Assembly (NCBI GenBank): GCA_001600175.1
Contig: BCJC01000002.1
Span: 1,895,111-1,959,110 of the forward strand
Source: Erythrobasidium yunnanense
Taxonomy: Eukaryota > Basidiomycota > Cystobasidiomycetes > Erythrobasidiales > Erythrobasidiaceae
DNA length: 64,000 bases
Reading direction: 5' to 3'
Under the pieces are notes generated by a model. The model was not told the origin of the DNA, searched no databases, and saw nothing but the letters and a program-made list of their open reading frames with translations. The translations under genes and the position numbers were made by a program. This document shows, one piece after another, positions 1-12,620 of the stretch. Position 1 is the stretch's first letter. Every line of letters begins with the position of its first letter.

Positions 1-1477
<1,477 letters not shown>

Positions 1478-1799
1478 TGTTCTTCAGACTTCTTAGACTT
1501 TCTAGAAGTATATAGTGTAGCTCTAGGTATTACATATTGCAGTTCAGTGTTCTCGTACTTCGTAAAGCGAATATGTGTTATGAGTGCTTCATCCACCAAG
1601 TCTGTCGGGGTTGTTTCGCCAAACGAGAACCTCGTAGTCCTCTTGTATCGTTACTTCTGTGCCGCCGAACGGTATACGGGCACCTCGAGTGTTCGGCCCA
1701 GTATACCCAGGTACTCGAAGCCCCTCGTACCAAGCACATGCGAAAAAGAGAGGTGTACGACCATCCCTCTCCATCCCAGCAGCAACAGGTACTAGTGTG

Positions 1800-4187
1800 T
1801 TACATTAGAACGGATCTTGCGCTGTGATCGTGACCGGACTTACTTTCGGTAGATGGCATAACACTGTTACTCATCCGTACCCACTTGTGTACTTCAGGAT
1901 TCTCTAAGAAAGTCTCGTACTTGTCATCCTTCGTCAAGGCATACTCGGATCCCTCCCAAGCGACTCTGATCGGGTTCCTAAGATTAGGGCAGATTTTCGC
2001 AGGAAGCATAGCACCGCTAGAATGATGAAAGATAGCCAAGAAGACAGGATGGCCATCGCTGTCTCTACTTGTAGCTAGGAAAGTAGGGTACCCAGGCAGT
2101 TGATTGCCTTGCAGGACGTGGCGATCTGAGAAAGTACTGACTGGAGGGTTTGGCAGGGTAGGTGTAGGGAAGGGAGGTGGTGCACTAGGTGCATCGGCCG
2201 TAAACTCGTTGAACTTCTCTCCAATGTCGCTGAACCCTTTCTTTAATGTAGATAGGGAGAAGAAGCTTCCACTTTGGGCCGTCTGTATCTGCTGCTGCTG
2301 CTGCCGTACGGGCGTAGATGATGCACTTCGAGCTGCCTTGAAGAGTGGACAGGTAGCAGGAGGATATTCAATCTGCAATTGTTTATTGTACCAATCTGCC
2401 GCGTGTCGCTCAATCAGGTCTTTCGCGCAGTTTATGCAGACCCAATCTGATTTCCGGATATTGCCTCTCATATGTCGACCAGGCACACCCTGCCACGACG
2501 CTCTTGGTATACCCTGCTCCTCCCCTCCGACTACGATAGGCTGAGGTGAAGCAGCCACGGCGTCTCTGACCACAGCATGATAAAAATCGTTTAACGTCAT
2601 CTTCTTGTAGTGCTGAAGCCAGACATCGAAGGATCGGACACGCTCTGGATCGTTGCCGAACAGATGGGGCAAGAAGGTACCAATACTGTCTGCATCGCCG
2701 CCAGTTCCGAAGAGATTGGAGAATGTCGATGCGATCAGACCTTGTCGCGGCGGCATCTCGTACGAGTCGAGTTTCTCGAAGTGCCGTGCTTTGCCCTCTG
2801 CAAGCATAATTATAGTCCATCAGCGGACAGTAAGTTCTGCAGTGATTGCTACTCACGCTTGATCGGCCCACAGTAGCCTAGCAGATTCTGGCAGAAGTGC
2901 TCGGAACATATAGCGCACGAGTCTTGTGGGTACTGTCTCCGATCTCTGAGAGGCATGAGGTTGGGTCTTTTGCAGTTGAAGCATTGCGTATGGCCTGATG
3001 GAAACCGACCCGAGACTCTAGGTAATGGACGTAGTCCGCCTGCTCCGCCCATGACCATCAGGATCCTAGGATCTGGAATAGGTCTTTCGCACAGGAAGCG
3101 ATACGGGTTACCGGGCTCGCATGTTGGACAAGGGAAGTAAAATCGTAGTAAGAGATTGAGCTCATCGATAGGGTTCATCAGAACCCTCATGGGTGGCTGG
3201 AAGTATGCAGCTTGTTGCTGAGTGGGCTGCTGCATCCGTTGCTGCGGGAAGCCGACCGTCCCATCCTGACCTGCGTTCTGATTCGCTCCTGGCCCACTTG
3301 CTCCCATTCCAGAAGACCTAGCTAGGCGACTAGTCTGTACGAGATCGATATCTGAGCCTGGATGGTATATCCTGCGCATCTCTGCCTTCTCCTCCTCGCT
3401 CCGATCTTGGGAGGGATCCATTCGGACTAACACATCTCGCAAGCTGTTGTGCTGATGAGAATCTTTCGTGGCTCGAGCTGGAGATCGGCATGTTGGGCAC
3501 TCCGGCTCGCCTGGGTGCTGCGATACCCATTGAATAAGGCACGACCCGCAGAAGGTATGGAGGCAGTCGAGGACTGAACAGCGCCCTAGTTAGCGGGCGG
3601 TATTGCATTCTGTGTGGTCATATAGCTTACCTGAGACAGGCTGATATACGATCTCTCGACAAATTGCTGCGGCGTTGAAACGCAGCATTAGCCTGGTATT
3701 GAGCTTTGATGGACAAGCGCAGGCACTCACAGCATTCCAGCTGCTCTGATAGCGACTTGACTAGATCGTTAGGCGTAGACGAAGCCAGAGTATTTGATGA
3801 TAAGCTCGTGCTGCCAAGAGCCTGGGTGACGGCATTGATGCTTTCTGTAGGAGCGCCCGCCAAAGCGTCTGCTACTTGGGATGCACTCGCAGATGCTGCT
3901 ACATCACTGGCTCCCGCTTGCGAACCAGTCGCACCCTCTGGCAGCTCTGCAGGCGGCCGGGAGTCAGAAGCCGGGGCCCTTCTTGCGTCAGTGATTGTAG
4001 AAGGAGAGGTGGATGGAATGGCAGATGTGGATGGCGGCGCTTGTCCTCTTGCTCGAGCTGCTGCTGCTGCTGCTGCCCGTTCAGCTCTTTCTTTCGCAGA
4101 TGGAGCTACTGCTGGCCCGTCGTCATCTTCTTCCTCTTCGTCGGCATTGAACAGCGTCTCTGGATTATTACTGCGTGAAGAGGCCAT
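1800..4187 (-). CDS. CHFR-like RING-finger E3 ubiquitin ligase with C-terminal DM9-like (DUF3421) region
   Basis: Four exons (4187-3731, 3666-3631, 3573-2857, 2797-1800) give 735 residues. The first 150 residues are acidic, Ala-rich and disordered, with an alanine run coded by a GCT-type repeat. A C3HC4 RING finger at about 151-195 spans the first two introns (CSIC..., CLHTFCGSC, CPTC). A cysteine-rich region follows in exon 3 (CPTCEPGNPYRFLCERP, CFNCKRP, CAICSEHFCQNLLGYCG), like the zinc-binding region of CHFR. No FHA domain precedes the RING, unlike human CHFR and yeast Dma1. The last 80 or so residues (LPGYPTFLATSRDSDGHPVF onward, then GSEYALTKDDKYE) resemble a DM9/DUF3421 repeat. The likely role is ubiquitin transfer to unknown substrates, as inferred from the RING. 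The start at 4187 is the first ATG; an upstream in-frame TTG was not used. The promoter is shared with the divergent reductase gene. Confidence 0.85.
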
Positions 4188-4344
4188 GATAGAAGAAGCT
4201 TTGAATTGTCTTGAAGGCAACCCTTATATGCGAAGTCAACACTTGATGATCACTGATTGTCCTAGGTTGGCGGAGACCAACTGAAGCTGACAGCGAAAAG
4301 CGCACAAAACAAGCAGCTAATCTACTAACAAACAACTACTGACA

Positions 4345-5760
4345 ATGCCGTGGAACACTATTGAGCAAGTCTCTTCAGCCTGGGCGAGATCTTCGTCTCT
4401 TTCGGCGAGATTACATCGATGAGCCGGTACTGACTATCGCAAATTATGTAGGCTCAACAATGGCACCAGAATTCCGTCAGCTGGTTTCGGAAGTGCGGGA
4501 GTGCGTTTCTATCCTCTCCGAAGGTCCTGCTGACTGCTCATAAAGCTTGGAAGATCCCCAAACCAAAGTGCCTGCAGTTCCACCCGATCTTCATCTTGGC
4601 ACACTTTCCTGATCGTTCTCCATCTCTACAGTACCGCAGAGAATGTAGAACTCGCCCTCGAGTGCGGCTTCGCACACATCGATACTGCACAGGCATACCG
4701 TAACCCGGATCGGTCTATATTTACAGGTCGGTGACTGAATGTACACAATGCAGGAAACGAAGAGGAAGTTGGTCAAGCCATTAAGGAGAGCGCTTTGCCC
4801 CGCGAGCAGATCTGGGTCACCGTAAGCTCCGACCGATTTCGGGCTCCAGCCGCTCAGACTGACATATACCTGGATAGACCAAGTGGTCCGGCTTCCCTTG
4901 GGGCGACGGAGCTTCCAAGACTCCTGAAGACTCCATCAGGGAGTCGCTCGAGAAGCTCGGTCTAGACCACCTCGATCTATATCTTGTACACACCCCTCGC
5001 CTCTTCTCTGGCAAGATCAAGGAGAGCTGGCCAAGATTGGAAGCTCTCGTAAAGAGTGGACAGACTAACGGTGTCGGAATCAGCAACTTCACCCTCAGCG
5101 ATGTCAAGGAGGTCCTGCACAGCGGTGAAAAGGGACCTGAAATCAAGCCTGTAGTCAATCAGGTACGTCTCATGTCACAATCGAGGGTGTAGCAGTGCTT
5201 ACGTGCGCTTATCGCAGATCGAGCTCCACCCCTACAACTGGCACGAGTCCAAGGCGAACGTCGAGTTCTGCCAGAAGCATGTATGTCGAGCCACCTATGT
5301 ACTGAATAGTCCGCTCACTATATATATACAGGGCATTGCCATCGAGGCCTACTCTCCATTGAAGCCGCTTACCACCTACCCTGGAGGCCCTCTCGACAAG
5401 CCGCTCAAGAAGATTGCTGAGCGACTCAACGCTAAGCCCGAGCAGGTTCTGCTCGCTTGGGTCAAGGCCAAGGGTGCCATTGCCCTGACGTACGTTTAGC
5501 TTCACCTTCCTCCACTCGCTCCCGCGCTGACAGTCCGTTACTACAGAACCTCCACTCGCAAAGAGCGACTCACCGACTACGTCTTGGCCGGCGACCTTGA
5601 GCTCACTCATGATGACATCAAAGCCATTGAGAAAGCAGGTGCCAAGGGACCAGGTCATCGCAAGAGAGCTGCAGTCAGAATCGTCACTACCGTAGCTTTG
5701 CAGATGGCTGCTTTCGCTGCTATCCAATGGTACTCTGGCAAGAACAGCTACTTCTTGTAG
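4345..5760 (+). CDS. Aldo/keto reductase with hydrophobic C-terminal tail
   Basis: This is an NAD(P)H-dependent oxidoreductase of the aldo/keto reductase superfamily, about 307 residues. Exons 4452-4492, 4546-4567, 4632-4699, 4754-4821, 4878-5162, 5218-5280, 5332-5489 and 5547-5760 are well supported. They read NNGTRIPSAGFGTWKIPKPN, then GFAHIDTAQAYRNEEEVG, then TTKWSG and LYLVHTP, which supply the catalytic Asp, Tyr, Lys and His. The nucleotide-binding end carries TSTRKERL. The first exon is uncertain. ATG 4345 followed by a 102-nt intron (4350-4451) keeps the frame, giving M-P-L-N-N-G; an ATG at 4419 would need an implausible 25-nt intron. After the barrel, the last 35 residues contain a basic patch (GHRKRAAVR) and a hydrophobic stretch (IVTTVALQMAAFAAIQWY), which could be a tail anchor. 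The substrate is unknown. Confidence 0.88.
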
Positions 5761-5968
5761 ATATCGGGTCAGCACGAAGGGAATATGAAATGAATGCATG
5801 TAGCCAGCATGAGAGCGACTGAACCAGAAACACGAGAAAATTGATGGTATTTGTCCATGCAAGAAATTTTGAAACGTGGGCTTTCAGTAATGCAGCTACA
5901 TACAATGTCGAGCGTTGCGTACGGCATGGCATGTCCTATCTTGCGATCTCCCTATCACATAAATCTGC

Positions 5969-6787
5969 TCAACCTGCGCTGTTCTTTCCCGTCACCCACA
6001 TTCCACGCTGTCTAGCTTTTGCATTCTTTATAGAAGGCTCGGACCAGTCTCCGAAGTATGGCATGACGCCCATCGCTCTCGCCCTCCTGACAGCTTTACC
6101 CACTCTCTTCTGGTTCTTCCATGTAAGCTGCGTCTGCGCTCTATTCATGATCTTGCCTGTATTGGTAACGAATCGTGAGAGTAAAGGTGTGTTCATTGCG
6201 AAATCCAGCGGGTTCAGATTGCCATGCTGCATAAAATAGTCTCGTTCCAAGGCGTCTTTGCGTTTAGGCCCAAGAGAGGTTTGAGTCAATACAGAACGAT
6301 GCTTCTCTGCGTTCGATGGATACATCCGCCTTGCTGAGATGTCGCTTGGCCGTAGTGCCTAAAATGAGAATCATCAGGATTACCATCAGCTTTAGGCAAT
6401 TCAGATTCAACAACGCACCTCTGCTTCAAGTAGAGGCCTCTGCCTAGCTTCACCAGCTGCTATCCGTGCTCTGTCTTCATTTTTGGCTGCAACAAGAAAT
6501 GTCAGCTTTCTCTTCGCACTGTCGCCAAAATGGAGCCAAAGCATACCCTGGATGTTATGCACTACGCTTCCAGACGCTGCTCCAGCTAACGCAGCTTCGC
6601 TGATGGTCTCTCGCAGTGCTCGAACGCCTTCTGCGCTAGGCGTGGACGTTCTTCCCGGTATCATCGAAAATGGGGCAGGCGCAGCAACTGCCGCTGAGGT
6701 GCTGAAGGCGGCATGAGACTGTCGTTGAAGTGTTTTGCGTATGCTTCGCGTGCATAGTGCGCAAGCCTGGCTAGCTGGGAACGACAT
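5969..6787 (-). CDS. RSM18: Mitochondrial small-subunit ribosomal protein bS18m
   Basis: Two exons (6787-6419 and 6358-5969) encode 252 residues. The C-terminal half holds the bS18 core: LNPLDFAMNTPLLSRFVTNT, GKI and then TAKN-like and GKAVRRARAMGVMPY blocks, which match bacterial S18 and mitochondrial Rsm18 proteins. In the family it binds 16S-like rRNA on the platform of the mitochondrial small subunit. The N-terminus is rich in Arg, Ser and Ala with few acids (RSIRKTLQRQSHAAFSTSAA), as expected of a mitochondrial targeting peptide with a processing site near residue 30-35. The protein is much longer than bacterial S18 (about 75 residues), which is normal for the mitochondrial form. The intron is phase 0 with donor GTGCGT. 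The downstream neighbour is the convergent aldo/keto reductase. Confidence 0.87.
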
Positions 6788-7037
6788 GTTGGATTGTCGT
6801 GAAGAAGCAGACGGAAAGCACGATAATGTCGGTCGGATGTAACAAATGTGTGAAAGCTAACATAACATAATCGCTGCGTTTCGGTGTAGCGAGTCCCATT
6901 CGCCTCAGCGGCCTCGACAAGATTCCTAATTGCTACAACGTGAGGAGACTAAGTCTTTGCTGAAGACGAGCTGCTACCCACTGATGCTCTTGCTACATAG
7001 AACTGTACATCTTACATACTGCTTCTTGACCGGGTCC

Positions 7038-9672
7038 TCATTCGACTTGACTCGCAAGTTCAGGAACGCCTTTGGGAGCGCGAATGAGTCTCCTGCTATT
7101 GCCTCCGCCTGCACCGTTCGCCCGTCGTCCATAGTCCTTGCGATAATAATGCGCTTTCCAGCTTTGCTGCTCGAAAAGCGGTTGTCTCGGGTATGGCGTT
7201 CCTGACAGGTAGTCGTTGAGAACATCCATATCTTTGGTGAGCTGGGTCGCCGACTGGTTATATGTGCGAACAGGATGCTTCTCGTGAGATTCAACATCTT
7301 TGTCTCGGATCTCTTGAGCGTGCTGCGCCATCTCCACCGTCATTCGATTAGGCATATTGGCCTCTGGTGCGTAGGAGTACACAGGAACGTCCCGATGCTC
7401 GGCACCAGGTTCATTGTCACTCTGTCTGAAGGCAGAAGTCTTCTTCGAGCCGCCCGGGGCAAAGAAAGGAGCTTCCAGCAGTTCCCGCGTCGCACCTGGC
7501 GAGTTGTCCTCGTCTGATGCTGTCGTCGAGGAAGTCGAGCCAGAATCGTATATCGATCCGTTTGAGCTCGCTCGAGCGGAGCCCTCCGATGAGCCTCCTG
7601 TCGAAGCTTTGCCCGATGAAGAAGAATCGCCAGCATTCGAACTGCCATTCCCTTGTAGATGTCGTTGCTGCTTGCGATGCTGATCCATCAAATACGTTGG
7701 TCTTGCAGACATGGGTCCGGCAGTCTGTTCCGCCACCTCATCGGGTGACGGCATGTACTTCTTCCATTCTTCATCGCTCATCAGCCAAGGTGTATGTACT
7801 TTGCTATTTGGCAGGTTCTTGAGTTGTTGTATCCATGTCCGGACATAGATGCCTGCCGGATCATAGTCGCGAGCTTGCTTGATGGGGTTGAACTGCCTAG
7901 AAGCTCGAGGGTCGTTGCCAACTCCTAAGGACGATGAGATCGTCAGTAGCTGCATACACAGCTTTCAAGATTCTTGACTTACCAGCTACATATTGCCAGT
8001 TGCCCCAATTAGCCGTGGGCTCATAGTCTACCAAACTAGAGGCAAGATCAGCCAGTAGATAGCGGTTAGGATCTGCCAGAACTTACTGCGACTCGAAGAA
8101 CTCTGCTCCTATCCTCCAATCAAAGTAAAGGTCCTTTGTCAAGAAGCTAGCCACGTTCTGTCTCCCTCGATTGCTCATAAAGCCCGTCTCTCTGAGCTCT
8201 ATGATGTTCGCATCGATGAACGGGATTCCCGTTCTTCCTCTGCACCAAGCTTTCATCAAGTAGTTGTCTGGGTCCCAATTGTTCCAATCATCTTTCTTCG
8301 CTTCTGCAGCTTTCGGGTCTGTCGACTTCTCAAAACCTTCGATCTGGAAGAGCTGGCTACCGTACTTCTCGGAGATATAGATGAAGTAGTCTCGCCACAG
8401 CAGCTCGAAGCGGACCCAGTAGGTGTTCTGACTCGATCCATACTTCTTTTCGTGGTCGTCCAGCGCTTTGTAGATCATTCGAGGCGATATGCAGCCTATG
8501 CACAAGAAGGGGGACATCTTGGTACTGTATGCATGTCCGACCAGCATATTCCGCGTCTCCTTGTAATGTGCGACAGGAGGTGGGTTGCCGGTGATGAAGT
8601 ACCATTCTAACCGTTCCAAGGCACTTGTCTCCCCTCCACTCCATGGAAAAGCTGAACTCGCGTGCTTCGCAGCTTTTGGATCTGCATACTTGATCTCGTA
8701 TGACCCGCTCAGAGGCTTGAAGAAGTATGCAAGCACAGTCTCCAGTCCTTCCTTCTCCAAGCTTTTCCCGTAGTTCTCGTCGTCATCCAAAGGATCCTCA
8801 TCAGAGTGAGGGAACGGAAGGTACTTGTCTGGCATCTCCAGTAGCGGTCTGACCATCTTGTCCCCTAGCGCTTCTACTTTCTTGCGGAAGGGTGTAAAGA
8901 CATCCGGCACCTCCGCTATTTGGAAGGGCAAATCATCCTTCGCAACCATATGTTTGAGATCGTGGAAGTGTAATGCATTGACGTTGAGCTTGGCCAGACG
9001 CTTGCGAATCTGACGCTCCACTGCGACTTCCTCAGAGCATATCTCCTTCTGAATATGGATTCCGACAATCTCGTCGCCTCTGGCTTGTAGTACTTTTACT
9101 ATGTTCTCGATGACACTCTCAGGGAAACCATAGCGTACGAGCAGGTTGCTGCCTCGGTCTTTTAGCCGATGACGGAGGTCGAATACAGCTTCTGTGACGA
9201 GTCTGCGAAGCGTCAAGATGAGCAGGAAGCTCGGCGTAGCACAGTGTACAGTATATTACCTTGCTCTGAAGACGCCCGTTCGCCAGAACTTGCACAGTCT
9301 TGTCCGTGCTTCAGGGCCTTTACGTTTGTAGCCAGGCAGACCAGAACATTCGATCTGACGCTCGTCAAAGACGTAGACGGGGAGTATGTGCGTCGTCTCA
9401 GGATCCTTGTATTGTGCATAGTACAGTGCAGCGTTGTCGTGGACCCTGCAAACGGCAAACGACATTTGAGTACGCTTTTCTCTTCTGGATTGTAGATCCT
9501 CTCACCGCAGGTCATTCCGGAACAGTACGATGGCAACCTTGCGCGGTTTGTCTTCTAAACTATCGTCGGTATCGTACGTCGCTCGCTGTTTCGCCTTTCC
9601 TGACGATGCTACCGCTGCCTGGGCCAGATTCGAGGGATCCAGCGAGTGCAGCGCGCCGAAAACGGCCTCCAT
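7038..9672 (-). CDS. DASH-type cryptochrome with long C-terminal extension
   Basis: Five exons (9672-9506, 9445-9260, 9202-8087, 8035-7983, 7924-7038) encode 802 residues. The N-terminal photolyase-type alpha/beta domain begins VAIVLFRNDLR and VHDNAALYYAQ. The FAD-binding helical domain contains GRTGIPFIDANI, the RETGFMSNRGRQNVASFLTK block, DWRIGAEFFES, NWGNWQYVAGVGNDPR and the FNPIKQARDYDP motif, all characteristic of CRY-DASH. In the family these flavoproteins bind FAD and an antenna pterin, repair cyclobutane dimers mainly in single-stranded or looped DNA, and may also signal blue light. The core ends near residue 560. About 240 further residues are low complexity (Ser, Gly, Asn rich) and end in a Gly/Arg segment (RKDYGRRANGAGGG). 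Such extensions are known in filamentous fungi. The first ATG in frame (MEAVFGALHSLD) was taken as the start. Confidence 0.94.
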
Positions 9673-10084
9673 CGCGCCCAGATTGTAGGCCGTTCCTTGC
9701 CGTCCTCTACAGGCTTGTTGTCTCTGTGCTATTTGTCGTGTTTGATGATGATGCAGTATTTGGGCAGGTCTTGTCTTCGCGAGTCGGGCAGTCTCAGAAT
9801 TCAAGGGCTCGATTGAAGAAATTACGTCAGTCGCAAACGCGGTGCAAAGGTCGTAGAGCCTGGCAAGTGTACATATCCAAGTGAGAACTAATTGTTTTGC
9901 ATTGGTATACTGCTTCCGACTTTTTGTTCGGTTTGTTACTGCTATCTCATTGAAGACGAGATTAACGACCTCCGCGGTGACCACCCTGGTTGGCACCGGA
10001 TGACACGCTGAATCCGCCTTCTTGAGCATCACTAATATTGCGCAAGACTACATCAGCGCCGTTCGACTTGTTCAATTCTACCAC
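9673..10084. other. Intergenic, 412 nt
   Basis: This spacer lies between the start of the cryptochrome and the end of the RTC3-like gene, so it should hold the cryptochrome promoter and 5' leader plus the RTC3 3' end. I see no convincing gene, RNA or repeat in it. Confidence 0.6.
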
Positions 10085-10758
10085 CTACTTCTTGGTAGCA
10101 CCCTCCTTTGGTCGGCCAAGAGCCTTTGCTGTCTTGTTGTCTCCCTTCTTGAGTACAATCTCGATAGCCTCATCCTTGTTCTTTGTGCCTAGCTCGTTCT
10201 CGAGCATGGCCTTTGAGGCGGTATCCCATTGGCCTTGGGCACCGGTTGCGCTGTGGTAGACGTCGAAGCGGCCGCTGTCATGTCACGTTAGCTTATCTTG
10301 TGTCGTTAAAGCATGAAGGTTGGCCAAGCCATACACAAAGCTGGACAGAGCGATGGTGCTGCCAAACAACGAAGAATCAGCGCCTGTATTGTGTATCTGA
10401 ACCCGGACAAGGTGCAACCTACGTGTCTGTGAATCGTAACAGGAGTATAGGCAAGTCTTAAATCAGCCATTGCACAGAGGGTAAGTCTTCGCGCTGCAAG
10501 TCGGGTGTGACGCACCTCCCTCGAGCCATTTGGTGTACTCGGTCGTGTCGTCAATGTACACACAGAAGGTGTCTGTCCTAGATATCGCAACGAGAGGCCA
10601 GTCAGTACGCTGCTTCCTCTGCGCTTTTCGAGCCTTGATTTCGCTGGCCAGCGTCATAGGGGCAGACTGAGGTCGCATCCGAAGCTGGCCAGCAAAACTG
10701 AGGCTACAGGATGCACTGACTTTGTTGAATCTGGCTGGTAGATGATTTGGTGAGCCAT
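10085..10758 (-). CDS. RTC3: RTC3/SBDS N-terminal-domain protein
   Basis: This is a small protein of the fungal RTC3 (Yhr087w) family, which resembles the N-terminal domain of the ribosome-maturation factor SBDS/Sdo1. RTC3 is linked to RNA metabolism and stress in yeast. Exon 1 (10758-10721) reads MAHQIIYQPDSTK and exon 2 (10577-10516) reads TDTFCVYIDDTTEYTKWLEG. The last exon (10274-10085) reads GRFDVYHSATGAQG, then TASKAMLENELGTKNKDEAI and a Lys-rich end. Between 10516 and 10274 the splicing is unclear. A 34-nt exon near 10416-10449 keeps the frame with GT-AG sites. Direct joining with a GC donor after a 13-nt exon also fits. Neither gives the usual Pro-Leu-x-x-Val-Val link seen in relatives. 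The outer exons are secure; the centre is not. Confidence 0.75.
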
Positions 10759-11074
10759 GGTTGATGCGATAGATAGGTTTGCTGGGTTGATAGTCGGTAG
10801 GTGGAAGAAGGACCAGCGTCAAACACCAAGGATAGAGTAGTTTAAGCAAATGAACCAGGGTATGAAAGGAGCAGGGCAAATGCTGGAATAAGCTTTGTAA
10901 CAATACAGCTTGGAAACGATGTTAGCAAAGCGATAGAGATAGGCCCCGCGTGCCTGGACTGTATCTGAAGTGATGCAATGTCATGAGAATATGGATACAA
11001 CAACAACTTCAATATGCTCAAATGAGTCGAATCTTCTGCGTCGTAACGCAGACCAAAGCGAGCCCATTTCCGTC
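10759..11074. other. Intergenic, 316 nt
   Basis: This is the upstream region of the RTC3-like gene and the 3' flank of the DPM1-like gene. No gene, RNA or repeat is visible. Confidence 0.6.
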
Positions 11075-12403
11075 CTAGACATCGCTCTTCACCCTCCGCT
11101 TCTTCTTCCGTTCACCTACAATCGTCCGTCCAACTTGAGTATCTGCATACCCAGTCTGGACCACCATCCACTCCGCTATGATGAGCAGTGCATAAACCGC
11201 ACTTCCCACGAGCGTGCCTATGAAGATATAGAAAAATATCCCGTATTTCCAATGATATAGAGCCAGAAGCTGGCCGACGTATTTGATGATTACTTTCACG
11301 CCTAGTTTGGATGAGCCGGATTGACGCTTGGCGAAGCCGTAGGGAACGTGCACTAGTTGGTCGGGAGATAGAGGTGTCTTAAGTAGCAGCTCCAGCCCAA
11401 TCTTGAAACCTGAAGGGTTGAGAGGCTGTGATTTCAGAAACTGCGGCAGGATGCATGTGAGCTGATGAAAGGAGAATGGTGCAGCCTAGACATACCAGCT
11501 CTTTCCGTAAGGCGAAGAAGCCTCCCATCGGATCTTGGGCGTTCGTCAGAGGTCTAGAAAGTACTCGAGCTCCCCAAGATATGATCCTTCTGTACATCGG
11601 CCAGTCCCTATCTATTTCCACGCCCTTGCCGTATCTCGTCCCCAAAGCGAATTGAGGAGGGTGTATCGTCGCTCCTTCAGGCTTGTCCGGCAGCGCAGAT
11701 AGCAGATCGTATACGTTCTCCGGAGGATGCTGTAGGTCTGCATCCATCACAAGGAGTTTTGCACCGTGTGCTATGCTGAAACCGTGTAACACCGCGGATG
11801 AGAGACCTCGTTCTGTCTTCCGAACGTGTAAGTGTACGTTGTAGCCTCCTTCTCGTAACCTTTCGACCTCTTCTGCTGTATTGTCGCTTGAATTGTCATC
11901 GATGATGAGCACTTCTGTATGCCGTAGCTCGGAAGCAGGCAAAGATTGAAATATCCGCGTTACCCTGTCAAGTTCGCACGTAGAGGAGAGAAGTAGATAT
12001 GAGACTGTCAGCAGCTGCTTGTATCGCGTATGCATTTGCGAACACGCTATGTGACTGACAATGGCGGTATATTCTGAGCTTCGTTATAGCTCGGGACGAT
12101 GATAGAGTTTGTTATATCATCGCTTCCAGCATTATAATTCTCATCTGCGCTAGAGTGGAGTTTTGGATCGTAGAGCTTTCTCGGAGTAGGCGTGACGAGC
12201 CAGAGCATCACGACAGCCAGTATTCCAGCTCCGAACGCCAGCTTTGTTCGAGGACGTGCATTCTTGACTATACGTGAAGATGGACCACTCCCTAGCCCGC
12301 TGTATAAGGGAGAACTCGAGCTTTTGCTATGCAGCTGGATCCGCGGCATAGGCGTCGCGCTGCGGGAAGGACCAGGTGAACCAGCAGGCGTACGGCCCAT
12401 CAT
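11075..12403 (-). CDS. DPM1: Dolichol-phosphate mannosyltransferase-like glycosyltransferase (GT2) with extra N-terminal membrane segment
   Basis: Three exons (12403-12060, 11964-11496, 11440-11075) give 392 residues. The catalytic domain matches the yeast-type Dpm1: SIIVPSYNEAQNIP, EVLIIDDNSSDNT, RGLSSAVLHGF, the metal-binding VMDADLQHPPE, LGTRYGKGVEIDRDWPMYRR, and ALRKEL followed by NPSGFKIGLELLL. In the family the enzyme moves mannose from GDP-mannose to dolichyl phosphate at the cytosolic ER face, supplying N-glycan, GPI and O-mannose synthesis. A hydrophobic C-terminal helix pair (KYGIFFYIFIGTLVGSAVYA, LLIIAEWMVV) follows the enzyme domain. Unusually, about 95 residues precede the catalytic start. 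They are Ser/Pro rich and contain a hydrophobic segment (LAFGAGILAVVMLWLV). Two adjacent ATGs (12403 and 12400) are both possible starts. The 217-bp upstream region is shared with the divergent gene at 12621. Confidence 0.85.
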
Positions 12404-12620
12404 GGCGTACTATTGACACGCCGTCTGAGTCCTGGAAAAGCCTTGAAAGTTTGTTACTTGCTCCTTTGTCGCTTGAAACAGCACCAAGCAAGAAACCAAG
12501 CACTTGGAAACTGAAATGTCGCAGAGTCGGCAAACGCCCTTATTGATGCTTCAAGATTGTTGAAACACGAGAACGACAACAGCGAGATTCCCATGATGCA
12601 TCAAGGCTGAGCGCTCCCAA

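Noticed and set aside
2278-2305. Short CTG/CAG run as a microsatellite or CRISPR-like repeat
   Set aside because: It codes for a glutamine run (RQQQQQ) within the RING gene, and there are no spacers or regular repeat units.
4058-4080. GCT/CTG run in the first exon of the RING gene as a separate repeat element
   Set aside because: It is a codon repeat for an alanine stretch and is covered in the gene entry.
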